Of a stretch of DNA of 64,000 nt, positions 22,479-34,714 are shown in pieces. The DNA comes from Arabidopsis thaliana (Eukaryota > Streptophyta > Magnoliopsida > Brassicales > Brassicaceae). Positions within the stretch are counted from its first letter, which is position 1. The number at the start of each line of letters is the position of its first letter. The position numbers and the translations under genes are program-made. The stretch is from positions 20,817,971 through 20,881,970 of the forward strand of contig NC_003070.9 of the NCBI RefSeq assembly GCF_000001735.4. Reading direction: 5' to 3'. The notes beneath the pieces are model-generated. The model did no database searches and was not told where the DNA came from. It saw only the letters and a program-made list of their open reading frames with translations.

Positions 22479-25400
22479 CTATACGTAGCCGTTTGGTCTT
22501 TCGCCGCTCTTAGCTGTTCTTCTCTGCAGATCCACTTCGTAGTGATGGAACGCAGCGTCAAGAGCCTAGCAGAGAAAACCGATTAAGATCAATTTTCAAA
22601 CCGGATTACAATGCAAGGCTGTAGAAACTGGATATAGATGCAATATGAGTGGAAAATATAGACTTAACCGAGACATGATGTAATAAAAGTATAAAACTCT
22701 TCCGTAGATATTGGAAGAAGCTAACCTGTTGCATTGGACGAACCAGTAGAGAAACCTGATGCCGGAGATCAGATTGCACCGACTCTTTCATTGCCTGAGT
22801 TACATGGAGTTTAATATCAAGGAAACCGTACAGTTGACCATATATATGCAAATAAGATTCGACTACAATACTGCATCAATTTTATTTACCCAAAAATTTC
22901 ATTTTCGTAAACGCATTGGTATGATTAGGAACTACTGTTTTAACATAGCAGATTTACTATCAGTTGCTTATTCTGTCAGAAAGATGAAGAATTTCAAAGC
23001 TTACCTCAAGTTTTGAATATGTATTGGACATTGCATCCTTCAGTTTACCAACCTGCATGATAATAATATAACATCACAAGAATCGACGAAAAATATTTGG
23101 TATAATAACTTGCTCTTGGTGTATAATAAGATTAAATTTCCCGTGAAAGCCTAGGAATCAATATATATAGCAATTTCTGGGACTGGGAGATTTGAAAATT
23201 GCAATAACATTACCTTGGTATGAAGATATGTGGTTGTTATCGGATAAGATGACCAAAAATGTTTCAGTAATTCTTGTATTGATGTCCAATGCTGTAGATG
23301 AAAGAAGAAAAGTCCTCTTATCCATATGCATTACTACCTAATCTTCACTAACTAGTACATATAGAGCTTCTTGTCACTTAGGACACTGGAAAATGTCGGA
23401 CTTACGTGTAGAACTTCATCCTTAGTGGACTTTGGTAATCTGTCCAGAAAGCTCTCTCGTGGGTTCTTCCCATTAATATTTTTAGCAGTTGCAATGGTTC
23501 GGGTTAACGAACTGAAAACCTGAATAGGGTTAGCAATTTTTAGCTCAGGCAACAAAGCAATAAGTAATGATTTCTTTTGTCAGCACACTTTTTATTATGT
23601 GACAGAATAGCACCTCGAAAGAAACTTCAGGCTTAATCAACGGATCACTTAATCCTGTAGCTCTAATCTCTAAAATGGATTCCTTTAGTAATCCATAAGC
23701 TTCATGGACATTTCTCTTCAAGCCCTTTGCTCCTCTGGGTACATTGAGGACGTTTCCTTGTTGAGATTCAAAGTAATCACGAGGATCCTGATTCCAAAGA
23801 AGAAAGGGTAAGCGGATTAACGCAGCATCCATCATCAATTGTGAAAACCTTATATTGGCAGAAAGCCAAACCTTGATAGAAAGCGGCGCCAATGGGAAAT
23901 TTTGTGGTGCTTGAAGATCCTCCATTCCTGCTACCCGGGACATTCTTTCCAATCTCTCCTGATTAGCGTCCTTGGTGGTTTCACCATCAGCTTTGCTTAC
24001 TAACAGGGGTGTAAAATAGAGATGGATAGCAAGGTCAGATGAATAAAAAGCGTGGCATTGTTTAGCAGAATGAAACATCATACCTTGTTTAACCCGTGTG
24101 AGAGCCTCTGCAACAATCCTTGTATCTTCTGACTCAACATCTGCTTTCCAATTACAGGAATATTATTGTATATTTACCACCAAGAACTAAAGTCAAAAGG
24201 CCAACATAAATGTTTACACTTCCTGAACTATCTACTGTTATAAAATATTCAGATAAAAAGATTCAAATGAGGTTCTTAGAGGTGTTTACCAATGCTTCTG
24301 CCTTCCAATACAACAGCAGCATGACGATTAAGATCTTGCAAAAGTGATCGTTTAAACTGATCATTTTGTGGTTCAACAACATCCATGGTGCCATCACGCT
24401 GGATCCCGTGGTCCTGTGTTATGGGAAAGTTATATTAAGTACGATAAAGTGTATTGAAAATAACGTTTCAACCGCATACAAAGAGCACAATGTCAATGTT
24501 AAGATTAATATTTTCTAGATATCAGTTTTGAGCTCCTTCTCACACATGCTAATATTAAAGTAGTGGTCTTGTGAAAAAGCAAAAGCACTAATTCAGAGTT
24601 ATTTGAAAGAAACTAAATTCCTGATTTAACAATTCAAATTAGGTTCGCTGAGAATTCTAGAAGAAAGAAACAAGTGACACACATTGGTACAGGTTTGATT
24701 CTTAACACCGTTAGTATTATCCCAGTTCTTCCCATACTATTTCTACTAGGGATAGACAATACGTAAACATCAACACTACAAACCTCGATGAAAGACTTAT
24801 TCTATGTGTGAATCTGTACAGTGTTAACTGAGCATTGAACTTTCCTTTCAACAACCATTGTTGCGCAATTTGGAAATTATCCAAACCTTTCACATGCAGT
24901 GGTAGTTGACTTACCATAAGATGAGTGTAGTCGTCTCCCTGGTCAGCCTCCATGTCAAGAGTTGGATCAACCCGTCTAATCTACAGAGATGACATTTAAA
25001 TCAGATGGATATGCCACAAATATTTTCTTTTCAAACAAAATATATGATAAATGATTAAACCATAGAAGAAACCTAACCTTGTGACGAGTTTCCCGAGCCA
25101 ATATCTCATCAGGCTTCAGAAAGACAGCGAGTTCCTCGTCCTCAGCAGCTTCTGCTGCAGCTACTGCTGTATTTTTGGTGCTGTAAAGATATTCTGCTCT
25201 AAAATATTTTGTCCAGAAGTCTTTTTCTGTCATCTGGCGTAGGAAAATAACTACCAAAGCCAGTTAAGATTCGTCGTATTTGAGGGTTAACCTTATAAAC
25301 AAAGATGGTCACAGTGAGCTGGTCTTTGTTACCTTACTCGGAACATAATTGATGAATGCCTGCCGAACAGCTGGCTTCTCAGCAAAAATCTGAAAGCGTA

Positions 25401-27165
25401 ATGAAGAAAACATAAGTAAGAAAAGGACTGTAGCAGTTACGAAAGTAACATTTAAGTTACTTGCAATGGATTTACTGGCTAAGCAAGCACAAGATAGAAT
25501 GTGGGTGAAAGACTGTTAAAAAAGTTTATATTCCTCATTTGTAGTTTCAGATTGGACTAGAAGTTCAAGCACATGATGCAACCTGAACACCTAACAATGG
25601 ATTTCTGACCCAATATATCACTAGCTGCAACTTCAACCCCATAACATATAAAAAACTTATGATGACGACCTTGGAGGGATTCAGAAACTGATAGAGCAGT
25701 TACACTAATGACAAACATAGTGAACCAAAGAGCTCACCTGAAAAATTATCTCAGGTGTCAAGTTAAACGTCACTCTATTAGTCTGAAAGAAGAAAAATGA
25801 AGAAAGTGGTTAGTAAACCAGCAGAGATGTCACATGATAATATGATATATATCAACATATGAATGTAATTCAGTCGAACACATCAGTGTATGGTCATATA
25901 GATGCATTGTTTCTTTCCTACAAAAGCAGGCACATGAAAATGCTAACTAAATTGGCTGTACTAACTGCCAGAAAGGAGTTGAGATAACTATACCATACCC
26001 GCCCATCAGTAGATGGTTTGATGCCAGAAACCATCATGCTCTTAAGCCCGAGCTGCTGTTTTGACTTTCTGATGGAATCTTTACCAAGTAATTTCTGCAG
26101 CCAGAATAAAGTCGGTAACTATGAAGACATTGAAGAGAACAAAATTTTTAAAAAAATCAAACAAAGAACCAACCTTTCTTGTAGCCCAGAATTCATCTTC
26201 AGTCAGTACTTTACTTTCCACAAATTGCTTATGCAATCTCTGCAGCTCACTTTAAATCACGTATGTTACTCATATTAGAAGGAACTTGATGAGCCAATGA
26301 AACTTTGAACCCAAAAAGGCAACTTAATGTTCCAATTACATACCTATTTTCTCTCAGAAGCTTGAAGCGCAGCTCCAATTCCTTAATACTGAGTTGCTCG
26401 GAAGATGTCGAGACAACGGATTTATTAGGCTCCAATTCACATTTAGCAAGGGCCTTAGCTGTTTATAGTAAAAAAGAGGTTACAGAAACACCACGAAAGA
26501 AAACAAGAGAAATACTTTCCCAATCAATAAAAGCAAACCAAGGGACATGGAGGTTACTGATGAAATCACGGCAAGCATGCATGTCGGGATAATTTTCAAA
26601 CTCAAAGATATGACTCTTTGCCTACAATCAAGGATGAGGAAACCTCAATGAACACAGAGATATAGCTTCAAAATTCACATATCTATAATGTATCATAGCT
26701 TTAATCAAAAAATGTCAACAGAAAAAACCTGCTTGTTGGTGAGATTGAGCCAAGGAGGTTTATTTGATCCTTCTTTGGTATATTTTTGACCTGAGAGATT
26801 GAACAAACACAGTGAAATTTGATAATGACTATGCAGCTATCATCATAACTGAAATCGTTTATCAACACAACATCTATTATCCAATAAGCAATGTTAATGA
26901 GAAAAGGTACAAACAATACTTTTGATGTTCTGAGTAAGTACTTTGAGCTTAGAATCTGATTTGGGATCATTAGGGACGAAGAGCAACATCCCTTCTCTCT
27001 GCAAATTTTTCGATTTTGCAAAAGAAACAGTTAAGCTGAGAGATAATATAACTCAAATAAGAGCGAAAAGTGTAATCTTCATACAATTCTGAGAAATCCA
27101 GGAGTTCCTGGATCCTTGACAGTGCTCTTGTATTTGACTAGCTTCTCTATTTGCCCACCAGCCAT
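22479..27165 (-). CDS. TFB1: TFIIH core subunit TFB1/p62 homologue
   Basis: Homologue of yeast Tfb1 and human GTF2H1/p62, a core subunit of the general transcription and repair factor TFIIH in the nucleus. About twenty small exons assemble to a protein of roughly 590 residues. It starts MAGGQIEKLVKYKSTVKDPG (ATG 27163-27165) and ends GERPNGYV. The N-terminal PH-like domain includes MLLFVPNDPKSDSKLKVL. Two BSD domains follow, seen as ELQRLHKQFVESKVLTEDEF with FWATRKKLL, and later TEKDFWTKYFRAEYLY. The C-terminal half is helical with the conserved HHWTSIQELLKHFWSS stretch. All exon joins keep frame where I checked them. I recall this as At1g55750, one of a small family in Arabidopsis. The expected function is promoter opening and nucleotide excision repair. 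Confidence 0.9.
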
Positions 27166-27374
27166 ATCCAACTGTAGAAACGGTGGTTCTCTGTTTTCCA
27201 GTCGATCAATTCATCGGAAATCAAGCGAAATTGGAATCTAGGTTTATACTATAGAACGGGAATAAGTATCCGACCCGAATCATGACCCAACTTACTGACC
27301 CGAATTAAACTGCTACGGCCCATTATGATTGGTCATGTGATAAAATGAACAAAAAGTCAAAACTAATTAGGGGC

Positions 27375-27592
27375 ATCAAAATGTAAGATTCATCCTTATG
27401 TCGATTTTCATCTGATCAAAGACCGGTGTGTAGATATCCGACCAAGCTTTCTTGAGAGGAGAGTACCGGTTCGGTGGAACGGCTACTTCTCTAAACTGAA
27501 CTTTCCCATCAGACATTTCATGAGCCTTCAAAGTTCAATGGCTTAACCGTCATAGGCTCGGTTTCAGTTGCGGATTGAATAGACTCTGCCAT
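27375..27592 (-). pseudogene. Truncated, frameshifted PNO1-like (KH-domain ribosome factor) gene
   Basis: An ATG at 27592 opens MAESIQSATETEPMTVKPL. The frame breaks near 27520-27524, where a stop appears, and the next frame resumes with SDGKVQFREVAVPPNRYSP and KKAWSDIYTPVFDQMKIDIR. This is the segment before the KH domain in PNO1/Dim2, a 40S ribosome assembly factor. The similarity stops at IRMNL and a stop follows at 27375-27377, so the KH domain is absent. A leader intron is still recognisable: donor GTAAGC at 27889-27894, acceptor before 27625. An intact intron means it was copied as DNA, not through RNA. No normal PNO1 product can be made. Confidence 0.75.
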
Positions 27593-28014
27593 GGACTTTA
27601 ACACCTTCAATGACTAAATTCAAACCTGTAAAATAGCATACAACACCTTAAATTATGATAGTCTCACGACTATAATCAATATGTACCAAATTCTGTAATC
27701 TCTAGTATAAATCAATAATGAGGATAGACACAGAAAAGAAGAAAAGATACATATTTGTGCATTTATCAACTAAATTGACATCGACAAAAAAAGACCACAA
27801 ACCAGATAAAGCTTCAAACGATAGATTTTTTTTGAAAGCTCTATAGAATTGAAGCTGATTACTGTACAGAAGAAGAAAAGAGTAGCTGGCTTACTAGAGG
27901 ATGTCGACGGCTGAAGAAGAAGAAGGTAGACGTAGAAAGAGTTTTGAGTTCGAAATTTGGGAGGTTTTTTTGATTAGGGATCTATTTATTACAGAATGAA
28001 ACGACGTCTTTAAT

Positions 28015-28045
28015 ATTTTGGGCCACTAATAAGGCCCATTATTGA
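28015..28045. promoter_or_regulatory. Site II-like promoter elements (GGGCC/GGCCCAT)
   Basis: GGGCC occurs at about 28019 and GGCCCAT at 28033-28039. They lie between the minus-strand leader of the PNO1-like pseudogene and a possible plus-strand transcript. Such site II elements, bound by TCP factors, are typical of ribosome and translation genes in plants, which fits a promoter copied with PNO1. Confidence 0.4.
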
Positions 28046-28144
28046 CGTAGTTCGTTTGCCGGGAAAAAATAATTGAAAAAAAATCTTCATTTTCCAGCAT
28101 CTTATGAAGAACAATATTCCCTCTCTTCAAAATTGGAGGAAGAG

Positions 28145-28210
28145 ATGAAGCGAATCTCAGATTCGAAGATGAAGAAGGCGATGGTGGTGGTGATAGGTAG
28201 CTGTCGAAGG
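28145..28210 (+). other. Possible short first exon of a divergent plus-strand transcript
   Basis: An ATG at 28145 opens MKRISDSKMKKAMVVVIGSC and runs into a very good donor, CGAAG|GTAAGTTTC, at about 28210. The DNA after it (28210-29140) is T-rich and intron-like. No second exon could be found before the end of the BTB gene, which lies on the other strand. It may be a non-coding or promoter-divergent transcript. Confidence 0.25.
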
Positions 28211-29146
28211 TAAGTTTCTTCTGCAAGGAAATTCCATTTTGTTGTTTTCGTCGTTTTCATTTTGCGATTCTATTAGACCCATATCGGTTTACTTGTCTGA
28301 TTCTTCTTTTTCACTTTGATTTTTCCTACGCATGAACACCATCCATTCCATATATCAGATTCGTGCGACATTCTAGTTTCTGATTATTTGGCAGTCACAG
28401 AGATTTCCTGATTCGAGTTCGTTTCTATGTAATTTCCTCTTAGTTTTCCGGCATTGTGGCGGATCTCAGAGGTCTTAGAGTCTGATTTTGTTTCCATTGA
28501 AGACGATCTGAAATCGCTTATGTAGCTATTGATTCAGTTTCAGGGAGTTGTTTTCTGATTTTTTTTTTTCCGGAGATTTGGTTTCTGTAAACCATGTAGT
28601 ACTCACATTGGTATGTAGCACAGATTCTAGTCTTAGAGTAGAAGAATGTATATATTCCTCTGTTTTGAATTTTTCATATTAGCTAAGAAACTAGTTGGTT
28701 GATTCTCTGAAACTACTGAACCATTCCTGTTGAATTTGCTTGTAGCATGATATGTTTTAACATCTGTCACCATTACAATAAACTAGGGAAGATTACAGAT
28801 CATGGGAGGATATGTATGTTTAGCTTTTTAGCTTGGTATAACTTTAGTATCATGAATCGGGTAAAATTGCTAAAAGATGATTGTAGATTTTACTTTAAAA
28901 GTTCAGAAAACTATATTAGTGTTATAGATTAACAATTCAAAGTTCAAGCTAAGAAGCTCACATTCAATCAAATCATGAATTTACATGTTGCTGTCTTATC
29001 CTTGTAAGGACAATACTTGGGTTTTGAGTTAAAACCCCCAATACTTTAATCTGTACATAAAGACCAACAAATCCTTTTGCACAAAAAATCAGTGTCCATA
29101 AATGTATTTTGTATAATTATAGCACACATACCCTTTCTGATTTCCC
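28211..29146. other. Gap between the PNO1-like pseudogene and the BTB gene
   Basis: No gene is supported. The sequence is T-rich and would be intron if the transcript at 28145 is real. The right end is the BTB gene's 3' UTR (minus strand). Confidence 0.5.
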
Positions 29147-30537
29147 CTAAAATCCTTTCCAGGTACTGAGGACTTCGTGGAAGATTTCAGAAATCAAATC
29201 TCTGTCTGCGCATTGCATGAATATGTTGAACTCGTCTCGGATCTCAAATATTTTGCCAAACTTCACAAGATATCTCATGCAGCTAGCCTTCAGTTCAGGT
29301 AATTGATAGAGATAAGCATTCTGTAGCCTCTCAAGCACATTCTTTGTGTCGATATCGTCTAGAAGACTCAAGTGGCACGCCTCTTTTAAATCAGCAATAT
29401 CATATTTCTCAGCTGCTTGGAGGAGTGCCAATCTGTGTATAAGAAAGTCTTCGTTTTGGATATTGCCGTAGATATAACTGAGAAAAGCTTGGCAAGCATC
29501 AAGTGGCATGTCGAGTACGTTTATTTCTGATAGTTCTTTCTCTTTCAGGTCGTGTAAAAACATGCTGCGGAAAACAGGTGAACGGGCAGCGAGAACTGCT
29601 CGGTGAGCTCCAATGCTTCCATCAGAGGCATTGATCGTTATGTCGGTGTAAATGCTTTCTGTCAACATACGTCCAAGGGATGTTACCGCAGTTACTTGCG
29701 ATTGATTCTCAGTTGAACCGTTGGCCCAGATAGAGTAAAGTTCTCCACTCTGCCGAATTCAGGTAATTTATCAGTTCAGCACACATGTTTCACCAAACAT
29801 ACTGATTCAATGTTGCATAGAATAGTTAATTTAAGAAAGAAAAGGCTAGTCAATCTATAAGTAATATCTCTAAGTGATGAGACAGACACTTACATCTTGA
29901 GACAAAACCTTCAAGTCAAGAAACTCGACGTCGATGATGATTTTCCCAGTTAAGGGAACTTCAATAGTCCAAATAAAATCTTCGTTTGTCTTAATCCGCT
30001 TATCTATTACTTCTGCATTCGAGTAATCATTAAAGAAACAGTGTCAGCATTCTGAAAGATTCATCTTTTGTGGAACAGAAACAAAAGTAAACCATAATCA
30101 AACTATTGAGTCAAGAGATCTTCTCTACCTGGATGAGATAGAGCCTTTCTCTCACCAGTAGAAGAGACAACACGAAGAGCAAAGGAAGCAACCGGTGGAT
30201 TTTCTCTGGTAAGGTTTGATACCTCTGGATACAACTTAACATTTAATAGCATCTTGCTTTTCTCCACAGACAAGTGCCTTCAAATTAAAACCAAAATTGT
30301 CAAAATCTATCTGATTATCTTTACCAAACACATCAACTACAAAAAGGCGGCCACTATTCTCATTTATGTCGGATAATAATTGATCAGGTGAAAAACACAG
30401 GAGAGTGAAGACACATACCAATTCCAAAGACCCATCTTGAAAGGATCGGACTTGCGGTAAGTGGAGGAAGAAAGATTGTGGATTCGCCATTGGGCGAGTC
30501 TAGAAATGGTGTCTACTCTGTAAGCAGAATCAGTCAT
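29147..30537 (-). CDS. BTB/POZ domain protein with a MATH-like N-terminus
   Basis: Four exons (30419-30537, 30129-30277, 29894-30012, 29147-29749) give an intact 329-residue protein starting MTDSAYRVDTISRL. The last exon holds a BTB domain: SIYTDITINASDGSIGAHRA, AARSPVFRSMF, and a helical tail (HRLALLQAAEKYDIADLK). BTB proteins of this kind are adaptors for Cullin-3 ubiquitin ligases, so substrate recognition is a reasonable role, but no substrate can be inferred. The N-terminal 150 residues are beta-rich (WTIEVPLTGKIIIDVEFLDL) and resemble a divergent MATH/TRAF-like domain. An upstream in-frame open stretch lacks an ATG, so 30537 is the start. I recall it as At1g55760. Confidence 0.9.
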
Positions 30538-31010
30538 CCTAGCAAAAGCCAAAGCCGCAGTGATGTCATGGATACAATCCAGTAAACCCTCCAGCAAATT
30601 CTCCCCTGATTTTCCCAGGTTTGCTCTTTTCTTCTCTTCTTACCATATAAAAGTTACCAATTTTTTTTTACCCTTTTCTTCTCCTTACAAAATCACTTCC
30701 TTTACCCTTATGATCTTATAGATCGAATGGTTTTAGAATTTATGAGAGTGATCTAGGTTAGGGAGGTAGAGAAAGGGGATTTGGATTGAAGTGAATTTTA
30801 CATGAAGATTAGTGCATACACTCCCACATACATACCTATATGCATATGCGAGTGCAAGCTAACAGAGAAGGTTTGAGATTTGGGTTAGGGAGAGGAATAT
30901 TTTAATGGAGGATAGGAATCATTAGCTTTTTTTCTTGGATTGGTAATAACGGGGAAGCAAAGTCAGTGCTTTGCTTTTACGTCATTTGAAGGGTTTGTTT
31001 GCTTTTGGTT

Positions 31011-31061
31011 GAGGGAGAGAGGGAGAGAGGGAGAGAGGGAGAGAGGGAGAGAGAGAGAGGG
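31011..31061 (+). repeat. GA-rich microsatellite (GGGAGAGA)n
   Basis: Repeats of GGGAGAGA followed by GA dinucleotides, about 51 bases, roughly 480 bases upstream of the BTB start. On the BTB strand it is a CT tract. Such tracts bind BPC (GAGA-binding) proteins in plants. Confidence 0.9.
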
Positions 31062-31447
31062 TAAAGTGTTTGGTGTTATGTTCCTTGGCTTATTTCTCTA
31101 ACTGGACAGTCGTATGGGGCGTGTGTCTCATTTATTGGACACTCTAGACTTGTCTCCAAACTAATTTCAGACTTCTAGGTTTATAGATACTTCAAAATTT
31201 CCTGGGTTAGATAAGGGTTTTGAATTACATAATTGACCCCATGTATTATTTTTTTCGTTATCTGTCTTTTTACTACACTAGAGATTGATCTGATGCACAA
31301 CCATTTTTGTTGATATTTAGTGCATAATAATTTGATAGTGTTACGTGTTTACTAGGGGTTATATTAGAAAAGATCTTGGCTGATTACAAATCTAAGTATA
31401 GAGTTTCTTCAATATGTTTTTACTTTAATTCAATGGATTGTGAAGTT

Positions 31448-31514
31448 AGCATAGGAGTGTGATGGGTTTTACAAAAAAAAAAAAAAAAAAAAAAAAAGCA
31501 TAGGAGTGTGATGG
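31448..31514 (+). mobile_element. Minimal retro-insertion: poly(A) flanked by an 18-bp target duplication
   Basis: The 18-mer AGCATAGGAGTGTGATGG occurs at 31448-31465 and again at 31497-31514. Between them are only GTTTTAC and a run of 25 A (31473-31497; the last A is shared with the second copy). A long perfect target duplication with a poly(A) end is the mark of LINE-type target-primed insertion. The inserted body is so short that its source cannot be told. Confidence 0.75.
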
Positions 31515-33068
31515 AAGCAATTGAAATTTGTGTGCTTCCAAGGTAGGCAAATCTACTTTAAAATTAATTTATACATATAAGTACAGTAATCTATAATAAT
31601 GCGTGACAAAGAAGAATAAACATAGATTAATGTGAAGTGTTCTTTTCAGCTTTGTCATAGAATTGCGTGCATTCTATGTCAACTTGGTTTATTAGCCCAC
31701 TCCTTTTCCAACTTACAACTTCATCGGATTCTTCAACTTGAATCTCCCATACATTTCACATATAAATATGCATATACTAATACCACACTTGATTTTAGGT
31801 TTTGTAAAAGTGAAACTAAATCTTATCATCCATAAGAATTAACATCTTTTAATGTTTTTGAAAAAAGAGAACAATTTTTTCTCTAGTTACATTCCCCTCC
31901 TAGCTACTTTAGTACCCGAGTATGATAAGTATAATCAAGTTGGTACCCGAGTATAGATATTTCAAAAAGAGAAAGCAAGATTCTATCATTGTTAAGAGGA
32001 AAATCAAACAAATGGTGGGGTCTTGGTGGAATCTTGATTTCCTTCCTTTACAAGAGTGCAAGTTTTGTCTAATGATCTCATCTTGATGTGCAAATTGTTC
32101 CAATTGATTCACATAGGTTATAATTTTACATACAACATTCCAAATTAAGTCTTATTTCTAAATACCAACTTGGTATTTATAAGGGAAATACTTTTTGAGG
32201 GAGATGAATGAAAGGACGAAATTGGATTTTATTGGCAAAGAAATAATGAAAGCTTAGAACAAGTGTGTATATATAATTGGTCCAAGTGGAGAAGAAAGGT
32301 ATCTGCGTTTTGTCATTTTGTGGGACATTGAATCTAGAATCTATCCAACACTAATCTTACAAGCAACCACTCTGAAATGACCTTCATTTGATCGTGACCG
32401 TACATTTCCTAAAAATATCAGTCTTGATTATCACCAAAGTTTGGCACTTGAATACCCTAAACACCTTAAAATATTTAGAAGAAAAAAAAAACAATTATTG
32501 AGTTCGAGAAATCAAAATATTAAATTGGTTACGTTATGACTTATGAATATGGTAGGTCAACGATTAAGTTGGAGTTTCGGTAAACAATTTTGACTAGAAA
32601 AATTGCATGATGAATCCAATAGATTTCCACCATTGCTTTGCTTTTACAAAATTTTCTACGCCGTCTAATCATAATTTTCGTGAGACTTATTCAAAATAGC
32701 GGTTTAATTAGTATATTAACCGAGTTAATCTGATTTTTGTTTTGAATTAAACAGAATATATCGACTAAAAATTGAATAATCGGTAGTAATTGGGATTTAG
32801 CATCTCTTGTTAGGCTTATTATATACGGGCTTTAACAATTTGGACCCAATAGACAGTCTCAAATTGGGCCGGTTTCTCAACATTATTAAAATTTATTTGA
32901 TATAAAACTCTCATTGTTTTTTTCTTTTGCTATGATGAAGTTCTCATTGTTATTGTTTTCTTTGACTTGATAATCTCATTTTTAATCAAACATTAAGCAG
33001 TTAACAAAAAAAAAAAAAGAGGGAAGCGTATAGAATATAGTACATTCAAATTTAGGGGATTAATATTC

Positions 33069-33596
33069 TCAAGTTAACATTTTGTTAATCATCAAAGCGT
33101 TTTTGCACAGCTTGAGAAAGACTTCGTTCCTCTGGGAAAGCTCAGCATCATTCCCAGCGCGTGAACCCAATGCGCTTCCACATGACTCGATGGCGCTGAT
33201 CGCCGCGCTCAGCCAGACATCGACGTCGGTGTGTGCGTCTGCGAGCATGGCGGAGATCGAGTCATCTAGCTGCTCCACGGCATCTTGGTAATCTTTCTGA
33301 CAGTCCTCAAGCGTGTCCTCAATAGCCGGCTCCAAATCTTCGTTGCTGAGCTTTTGTTTGATGTAGGAGGAAGTGGCGGAGGCGTTGGCTGATGCGGCGG
33401 AGATAGCTATGATCTCGATCTGGTTGCTGGTGCCTGCGAATTCGCCGGACTCGGGACGTGAAGTTATGCTGGAGAGACAGAGGTTTGGATCGTCGGAGTG
33501 TTTGCAGAGATCGGATATCATACCGGAATTAGCATTTCCGGTGACGAAGGAGATGAGAACGATGCAGAGGAAGAGAACTCCGGCTGATTGCTTCAT
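33069..33596 (-). CDS. Pectin methylesterase/invertase inhibitor-like protein (secreted)
   Basis: A single-exon gene of 175 residues with a signal peptide (MKQSAGVLFLCIVLISFVTG). The PMEI pattern of paired cysteines is present: DLCKHSDDPNLC near the N-terminus, then LEDCQKDY and IESCG for the second disulphide, and a final KLCKNAL. Members form a four-helix bundle in the cell wall that inhibits pectin methylesterases or invertases; which target applies cannot be told. The upstream in-frame ATG at 33680 would put 28 residues before the signal peptide, and a TATAAAT motif (33644-33650) lies between, so 33596 is the better start. I recall At1g55770. Confidence 0.88.
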   Translation of the reverse strand: MKQSAGVLFLCIVLISFVTGNANSGMISDLCKHSDDPNLCLSSITSRPESGEFAGTSNQIEIIAISAASANASATSSYIKQKLSNEDLEPAIEDTLEDCQKDYQDAVEQLDDSISAMLADAHTDVDVWLSAAISAIESCGSALGSRAGNDAELSQRNEVFLKLCKNALMINKMLT

Positions 33597-34714
33597 ATTT
33601 GATTGAAATTTGGATTGATGATTGTGTGGTTTATGATGGAGACATTTATATTTGAGGAAAAAATGAAACCTCCAAAACAATATTTGAAGTTAAGAAGCGA
33701 TTTTTGTTGTTTGTTGAAGAATTCTGTTTTTTTTTAGTTATTCAACACGAACGGAATTGGCTTGAAAAATAAGCGGGAAATATGCAACTGCAAAACAGAA
33801 AGCAAATATCAATTGACTGGGCTAGTATGATAATGGGCTTATTATCACTAATGGGCCTATTACTAGTCCTGAACCTAGATTGAAACCAATGATGCAGATA
33901 AGAGAATTTTGTGTTGAAAATTCTCTACAAAAAGGCCGTTGTATCATTTATGTTTGTGAAACACAGTATTTGATAATCTGCACATACTATGTATTAACCA
34001 CTACAAATCCCAATTTCAATTCAATAAGAATACATTTTCCTTATAATTATTTATTTATAGTTGCATATTTTTAGTTATTATTACAATTTCATTTCATTCA
34101 TTTTCTTGACTTTCTTTTAATGAGAGAATCTTTGATATATTGACGATGTGACATGGTAACGCTTCCCGTGTTTGAAGCAGAGAATATACGGAAAGTTTAA
34201 GGAATTACTTAAAAACATTATTTAATTTTTTGTGGTATTTTTTTTTTTTTTTTTGGAATTTGGAATTTGGACATCTCTATCCACGGACCACGATCTAGTC
34301 CTAAATTGCAGATGTCAACAAAGCAAAGTCTTTTAAATATGACATTAGTTGGTCGGGGACTTGTCTTCATCGCATTCCAAAAAAAAAAAAAAAACCTTAC
34401 ATTTTTATATGAAAGAATTAAGATAAACAAACTATACGTAAACAACCTTTTCTATATTTGCATTTACAACAACAAATGTAATAGGAAAACCAACGATTCA
34501 ATATATTCTTCTTTTCTCACTAACCAAAGACTTTATGTTATTTTCTTAATATCCACTGTCACAACATTTACAACAATTAATCAAAAACTAAAAAAAAAAA
34601 AAACATTTACAGCACCACGAATTTAACAATTTTCTATTTACAATATCATATGATCAGAAAATTAAGAAAATGTTTTTTTCTTTTTTCAATAAAGAAAACT
34701 CAACAAAAATCACA
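33597..34714. other. Intergenic region, AT-rich
   Basis: No gene is seen. A TATA-like ATTTATA (33644-33650; TATAAAT on the minus strand) serves the PMEI gene. A T17-GGAAT block (34238-34259) and its inverse ATTCC-A16 (34374-34394) form an inverted repeat. The right end is the 3' UTR of the HMA gene. Confidence 0.5.

Larger units (their letters stand above)
30538..33068. other. Intergenic region between the BTB and PMEI genes
   Basis: It contains the BTB promoter and leader, a GA-rich microsatellite (31011-31061) and a poly(A) insertion flanked by a target duplication (31448-31514). From 31520 to 33060 the DNA is AT-rich with no gene-like frame. Confidence 0.6.

Noticed and set aside
30364..30597. 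Longer N-terminus for the BTB protein (MLEGLLDC...)
   Set aside because: The first codon is TTG, not ATG; the first ATG in frame is at 30537.
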